Shown here: one piece after another, positions 61,001 through 64,000 of the stretch
Layout: every line of letters begins with the position of its first letter
Position numbering within the stretch: the first letter of the stretch is position 1
NCBI GenBank assembly: GCA_038750655.1
Contig: JBCDGZ010000004.1
Location: 1-64,000, forward strand
Origin: JBCDGZ01 sp038750655
Lineage (GTDB): Bacteria > Bacteroidota > Bacteroidia > Chitinophagales > Saprospiraceae
Direction of reading: 5' to 3'
DNA: 64,000 nt
Notes under the pieces: generated by a model
Databases searched by the model: none
What the model was told of the DNA's origin: nothing
What the model saw: only the letters and a program-made list of their open reading frames with translations
Made by a program: the position numbers and the translations under genes

Positions 61001-62210
61001 GGTCGAAATTGAGCTGGATGGCTCCGCTGGCGTCGAAATCGTAGACTTGTAGACGGATATGGTGACCCGGATCGGCGTGATCAGGGTGTATCCATTCCGA
61101 TTGCATAGGGATGCCGGCAAAGTCGGAGAATTCGGCGTTGATATAGTTGAGCACGACGTTGAAGCCGCGATTCAAATTCGGAGAGCTGGCGCCAGTCTGG
61201 GCGTAGCGCAGAAAGTAGTTGGCCTCATTGCGTACCCGTTGCAAGAGGGAGCCAAAGCTGTCGTCTTCCTGGACTTCGGCCAGTAGGGGGAAGATTTCTA
61301 TGAAAATCCCCGGCGTTTCTTTGAAGGCGGCCGTAGAGCGGTTGTGGGCGGGGGTACCGATGGCCAGTTGCTGCTGTCCACTAATGCGGTAGAGGTAGGC
61401 GAAGAGGACCGTAGAAAAGATATTGAAGAGCGAGAGGTGCTGGGTCCAGGCCCGCAGGTCGGGCTCGCTGCACAGCTCCCGTAGGCGATTGCTGCGCTCG
61501 ACACCCAGGTCGAGGGCGAAGCGGATGGATTCGCTGGTGGCGTCGATCCGGCGGCGGCCGTAGAGTGGGGGGGGATCGGGGAGCACTTCGGCTTTTTCTT
61601 CCCAGTATTGCTGCGCCGGCTTTTGTTGTTCGGATTGGCGGGCTTGGCGTTCGAAGGTGACGTAGTTGCCGAAGGCGGGGAGGGGGGCAGGCAGTTCTTC
61701 GCCTTGGCTGATTGCCTTATACAGTTGAGCCATAGCCTTATACTGTACGGTTACGGCCCAGGCATCGGTGATGAGATGGTGTTGGTTGAAATACCAGATA
61801 TAACGTTGCGCACTGATTTTGATCAATACGGAGTCAAACAGACAGTTGCTCAGATCGAAGTGATGCTGGCTACGCTGGTGCCCCCAGGATTTAAAGTGAT
61901 CCACAGCATCGGCGCGATCCGACCAGTCCAGCACCTCAATAGCATAGGACAGCTGGGGCAGCACCCGCTGCCGGGGCTGCTCCTCGACGACCTCGAAAAC
62001 CGTACGCATGGCATCGCACTGGTCGATCAGTCGCTGGAAGGCCTGCTGGAAGTGTTCACCATCAATTGCCCCATGCAAATCAAAAGTCAGCACCATATTG
62101 TAGAGGGGCGACTCAGGATTTAATTGCTGGCCCATCCACAACAGGAGCTGACTTTGAGTTAAATCGAGCATAGTTGATGTATTGTGGCTTAAATCAGGGA
62201 GTTCGTTCAT
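58026..62210 (-). CDS. NRPS module C-A-T with a PP-loop amidotransferase domain inserted in the A domain
   Basis: A 1394-residue multidomain enzyme. The condensation domain (about 18-450) has the catalytic HHLITDA at 144-150, with Ala for the usual Gly. The adenylation domain shows A3 YTSGSTGKPKG at 612-622, A5 YNEYGPTE, A7 YRSGDL, A8 ending at 873 and A10 PLTLNGK with Lys1283; the carrier domain carries Ser1340 in IGGDSL. Between A8 and A10, residues about 896-1230 form a separate domain with a zinc-knuckle CTKC (907-910) and CHLC (927-930) and a PP-loop SGGKDS at 970-975. This is the WbpG/PseA/WbuX amidotransferase pattern. The specificity residues read D-L-T-K-I-G-E-V-G-K, close to asparagine. 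No thioesterase is present. It follows a carrier-protein gene by 27 bp. Confidence 0.9.
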   Translation of the reverse strand: MNELPDLSHNTSTMLDLTQSQLLLWMGQQLNPESPLYNMVLTFDLHGAIDGEHFQQAFQRLIDQCDAMRTVFEVVEEQPRQRVLPQLSYAIEVLDWSDRADAVDHFKSWGHQRSQHHFDLSNCLFDSVLIKISAQRYIWYFNQHHLITDAWAVTVQYKAMAQLYKAISQGEELPAPLPAFGNYVTFERQARQSEQQKPAQQYWEEKAEVLPDPPPLYGRRRIDATSESIRFALDLGVERSNRLRELCSEPDLRAWTQHLSLFNIFSTVLFAYLYRISGQQQLAIGTPAHNRSTAAFKETPGIFIEIFPLLAEVQEDDSFGSLLQRVRNEANYFLRYAQTGASSPNLNRGFNVVLNYINAEFSDFAGIPMQSEWIHPDHADPGHHIRLQVYDFDASGAIQLNFDLNSGVFDDALRGKVAGHFLQMLDSFIEDRSQPIRQPNLLQTQTELFQLSQNGHQVQQQASVLEGFEAQAEQHPEAIALRFDAQSTSYQQLNEQANQLAHYLTSQGVGPGDRVALYLSRRPELLMSIFAVLKTGASYVPIPTNYPEGRVQGIIEDAQAKRLLTTEKLAMTLNHFATPSLLLDKAMDTLKIQAKHNLALSITEDSMAYMMYTSGSTGKPKGVMISHGALSHYIQWAAGHYAQTAQPSMPLFTSIGFDLTVTSIFLPLISGGTLHIYEEAAEGPDLALYQVMEDNQVDLIKLTPSHLALLKPIDCSQSKVKSMIVGGENFKTELAAFVQQAFGSELKIYNEYGPTEVTVGCVVHLYDAQKDQGAAVPIGQPIANTSVYVLDELANPAPQGVAGELYITGKGMAEGYWNQSDLSEEKFLPNPFQTDQKFYRSGDLVRINQKGDLEFLGRKDLQVKIRGRRVELEEIETALTAHPAIQDGVVELRYRHKPKPPEIVHNCTKCGLPSNYPGAEFDDEGVCHLCNAFEGYEERAHQYFKTIADLKAIFDATQHDGEYDCIMLLSGGKDSTYALGQLIEMGLKVLAFTLDNGYISEEALENARRVCRDLGVDQHFGTTPSMNAVFVDSLQRHHNVCDGCFKVIYTLSTQLALEKRIPYIVTGLSRGQFFETRLTEELFKGGELDNDEIDEIVLNARKVYHQVDDAVKQLMDTSMFDTDEVFEKVKFLDFYRYTDVSLDEMLEYLNKRLPWVRPSDTGRSTNCLINQAGIFIHKRDMGYSNYAFPYSWDVRIGHKERQASLDEINEEIDVPEVERILEEIGFTQAEKEARQQHLVAYYVATEEISEAELRNHLSGSFPDYMIPVQFIPLEAMPLTLNGKIDREALPEPDAIRPVLDTEYVAPRNQIEEMLADIWSDLLHLEQVGVYDNFIAIGGDSLIGIRMMSRINEAFELDLPINSILNKNNIAALAEFIESTIMALLEEMDDSETAS
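58521..59525 (-). other. Inserted PP-loop amidotransferase-like domain within the NRPS
   Basis: This stretch encodes residues about 896-1230 of the NRPS. Two CxxC pairs (907/910 and 927/930) match the zinc-knuckle start of N-acetyl-sugar amidotransferases, SGGKDSTYALGQL is the ATP-pyrophosphatase loop, and CDGCFKVIYT (from 1041) and TGLSRGQFFETRL complete a plausible active site. WbpG and PseA are known to form acetamidino groups using ammonia from a partner. No HisH-type glutaminase partner was seen in the window. The insertion keeps the A-domain motifs on both sides intact. Confidence 0.8.
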
Positions 62211-62237
62211 AGTTTAGCGTTACATTGACCGTAGCCC

Positions 62238-62474
62238 TTATTGCTTTTGCTCTACATATTTGGCGATGGCAGCAACAGTCATAAAATTCTCAATAGTCAT
62301 ATCCTGAGGAGGCACCGCCAGTTTAAACTCTGTTTCGATGAATCCGATGAGCTTCATCATGCCCATTGAATCGACGATGCCACTGCCGAGAAGGTCATCC
62401 TCCGGGGCGATGGTCTCATCGCCGTTCCCTCCTTGAAGTTGCTCTTGGATGTAGCTGATTATCGTTTGTTCCAT
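62238..62474 (-). CDS. Acyl/peptidyl carrier protein
   Basis: A 78-residue carrier protein. The phosphopantetheine attachment Ser36 is in GSGIVDSMGMMKLIGF and the helical surround (EDDLL, DMTIENFMTVAAIAKYV) matches DltC/ACP-type proteins. It lies between a free-standing adenylation enzyme and the NRPS, so it probably carries the amino acid activated by the former and donates it to the NRPS condensation domain. A long inverted repeat separates it from the adenylation gene. Confidence 0.9.
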   Translation of the reverse strand: MEQTIISYIQEQLQGGNGDETIAPEDDLLGSGIVDSMGMMKLIGFIETEFKLAVPPQDMTIENFMTVAAIAKYVEQKQ

Positions 62475-62488
62475 TATGATATTTGATA

Positions 62489-62555
62489 CAAGTTGCGATT
62501 CCCTATTAAAAGATTCAAAGCATCAGCTATTTGAAGCTCCGTTCATCGCAACTTG
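62489..62555 (-). other. Nested inverted repeat (possible RNA hairpin) upstream of the carrier-protein gene
   Basis: CAAGTTGCGAT (62489-62499) pairs perfectly with ATCGCAACTTG (62545-62555), an 11-bp stem around 45 nt. Inside it TTCAAA and TTTGAA form a second 6-bp stem with a 10-nt loop. No T run follows on either strand, so it is not a typical intrinsic terminator. It lies 15 bp upstream of the carrier-protein start and 15 bp after the adenylation-gene stop and could act as an mRNA processing, stability or translation-control element. Confidence 0.6.
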
Positions 62556-62569
62556 GGTTACTTTTTTAC

Positions 62570-64000
62570 TTATATCGTCTGTTCCGTCATTTGTTTTTGC
62601 AGGGCCTTTCTATCGACCTTGCCCGTACTCGTTCTTGGGAATGTTGTTTTTAGAATAAATTGTTGAGGAACGGCGTACCAGGGCAGCTGATTTTTCAAAA
62701 AATCAACAAAATCCTGCTCGGTAGCCGATTGGTCAGTTTTTAAAATGATAGCGGCAATGATGGCCACCTCTTCCTCTTCATTGCGATGGGGAAATACGGC
62801 GATTTCGTGAACCGCCGGGTGGCTGACCAGCAGCGTCTCAATTTCCCCCAACTCCACTCTATACCCCCGCGTCTTAATCTGGTGATCCTTACGGCCGTAA
62901 AAGTGCAGCAAGCCTTGCTCGTCCTCGGCCACCAAATCCCCCGTACGGTAGTAGGTCTCTTTGAATCCGGGAACCGTCTCGTGGGTATAAAAAGAGCGCC
63001 TCGTCCGCTCCGGCTGCTGCCAGTAGCCCGCCATCATGGTCGTACTTCTGATCAACAGTTCTCCCTTTTCCCCCCGAGGTACGGCTTGGTTATCCTCGTC
63101 GAGAATCAGCATCTGCGTATTTTCCCAAACCTTACCAATCGGAATCGGATCATCGGTCTGTGGTGGGCCCGGAAGGTCATAATTTGTACATTGATTGGTT
63201 TCCGTCGGGCCATAGATGTTGCTGAACCGGGCCTGCGGCCATTGCTGCATTAAGGCCCGAAGGTGCTTGACCGGAAAGGCTTCGCCGGCATAAAATACCC
63301 AACGCAAGCTGGACAAGTCCCGCTCCTCCAAAACGCCACGCTGCAACAGCTGGATCAGCGCCAGCGGCACCGAATACCAAACCGTCAGCTTATCTTTTTC
63401 TATCAACTGGCTCAAACTGGCTGGCATCTTCGTATGTGCATCCGGCACAATAGTCGTCGTCGCTCCAATCAACGGAGCCGTCAGGTACCCTAAAGTGCTG
63501 ATGTCGAAGTGAATAGGCGCGTGATTACCGATTTTATCTTTTTCATTGAGGCCATAGGTGCTGGCCGTCAGCCGGGCGTAGGCCAGGCCGCTGTGATGGG
63601 TATGCATAATGCCCTTGGGCGTACCCGTCGAGCCCGAGGTGTAGAGAATATACGCTAAATCGTGCTCTGTGAGGCCGGTCAGCCGGTCCGTTGTATCGGG
63701 CATTTGCCGCACTTCCTCCCAGCTGATGCAGCGTAGGGGAAGCTCTGCTTTGGTGCCAATCACGCTCTCTAGCGCAATCTCCTCGTTGATGAGCTTGGGC
63801 AGATTGCGCCGTTGGCTGGCATTGGTCACCAGGTGTTTGATACCGCAGTCGTTGATGACAAAGCGCAGGCGGGCCGGTGGTGCCAGCGGATCGAGTGGGA
63901 CGTAAACTGCTCCCGCCTGAAGGATGCCGTAGATGGCAATGGCGGTTTCTAACGAGCGGTTCATATAAATACCGATACGGTCGCCCCGCTTGACCCCCTG
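62570..64000 (-). CDS. Free-standing amino acid adenylation enzyme (partial at right edge)
   Basis: The frame is open to the right edge, so the N terminus lies outside; about 476 residues are visible. It is an ANL-superfamily ligase of the NRPS A-domain/DltA type. A3 appears as ILYTSGSTGTPKGIM, A5 as IYGPTETNQ, A7 as YRTGDLV, A8 as RKDHQIKTRGYRVELGEIE, and A10 as PRTSTGKVDR with the catalytic Lys. Asp in HFDISTLGYL sits at the position that binds the amino group of an alpha-amino acid. The code (D-I-L-Y-F-A-I-Q-C-K by my alignment) matches no substrate I recognise. It probably loads the carrier protein encoded 95 bp downstream. Confidence 0.88.
   Translation of the reverse strand, partial: QGVKRGDRIGIYMNRSLETAIAIYGILQAGAVYVPLDPLAPPARLRFVINDCGIKHLVTNASQRRNLPKLINEEIALESVIGTKAELPLRCISWEEVRQMPDTTDRLTGLTEHDLAYILYTSGSTGTPKGIMHTHHSGLAYARLTASTYGLNEKDKIGNHAPIHFDISTLGYLTAPLIGATTTIVPDAHTKMPASLSQLIEKDKLTVWYSVPLALIQLLQRGVLEERDLSSLRWVFYAGEAFPVKHLRALMQQWPQARFSNIYGPTETNQCTNYDLPGPPQTDDPIPIGKVWENTQMLILDEDNQAVPRGEKGELLIRSTTMMAGYWQQPERTRRSFYTHETVPGFKETYYRTGDLVAEDEQGLLHFYGRKDHQIKTRGYRVELGEIETLLVSHPAVHEIAVFPHRNEEEEVAIIAAIILKTDQSATEQDFVDFLKNQLPWYAVPQQFILKTTFPRTSTGKVDRKALQKQMTEQTI

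Overview
The window looks like chromosomal DNA of a Bacteroidota bacterium, probably a Saprospiria (Lewinella/Haliscomenobacter-like) relative. Pointers are a type IX secretion C-terminal sorting domain, a HmuY-type haemophore, a Bacteroidota-style -7 box (TAnnTTTG) before the haem operon, many LxxC lipoproteins, and a Cys-rich tail of the kind common in this phylum. No rRNA, tRNA, CRISPR array, insertion sequence or phage gene was recognised.

Left third (1-19.4 kb): catabolism and transport. A truncated SLC13 symporter is followed by an enoyl-CoA-reductase-like SDR translationally coupled to an acyl-CoA ligase (+). A leftward array follows: AGCS carrier, dienoyl-CoA isomerase, LacZ, SSS sugar symporter, galactokinase and an alpha/beta hydrolase. 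It joins galactoside use to a fatty-acid oxidation step. Next come ChrA (+), a MORN/TonB-C lipoprotein, a fructan module (GH32 lipoprotein, MFS sugar porter) and a DUF1080 lipoprotein.

Haem region (19.4-27.2 kb, +): a motif-rich promoter region, HmuY-like protein with sorting domain, HmuT, HmuU, HmuV, HmuS, a small unknown protein and a FRAP/NPEL haem receptor. An MDR-family NADPH oxidoreductase follows.

Surface polysaccharide region (28.3-64 kb, all minus strand, many ATGA overlaps): in transcriptional order it begins beyond the right edge with a free-standing adenylation enzyme, then an acyl carrier protein, a 1394-residue NRPS, a UGT-type glycosyltransferase, Wza, Wzc, NeuB, NeuC, an orphan SAM-fold protein, NeuA, a GT-B transferase, a Wzy/ligase-like membrane protein and three FkbM methyltransferases. 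After a repeat-bearing gap come a carbamoyltransferase, a 49-residue DUF5989-like protein, an SxtJ-like protein and a GT11 fucosyltransferase. After a second repeat-bearing gap come sugar epimerases, GT4 transferases, acetyltransferases, AsnB, a sulfotransferase and a heparinase-like protein. Together they suggest a nonulosonic-acid-containing, carbamoylated, methylated, acetylated and sulfated exopolysaccharide.

The most unusual item is the NRPS. Its adenylation domain is interrupted between motifs A8 and A10 by a complete PP-loop amidotransferase-like domain (WbpG/PseA/WbuX type), and its specificity code reads as asparagine at 9 of 10 positions. With the free-standing A enzyme, carrier protein and glycosyltransferase this may be an uncharacterised aminoacyl or peptidyl route tied to the polysaccharide. 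A second unexplained signal is an intergenic element centred on GGGWGGGCCCWCCC, found about 100-165 bp upstream of three minus-strand genes.
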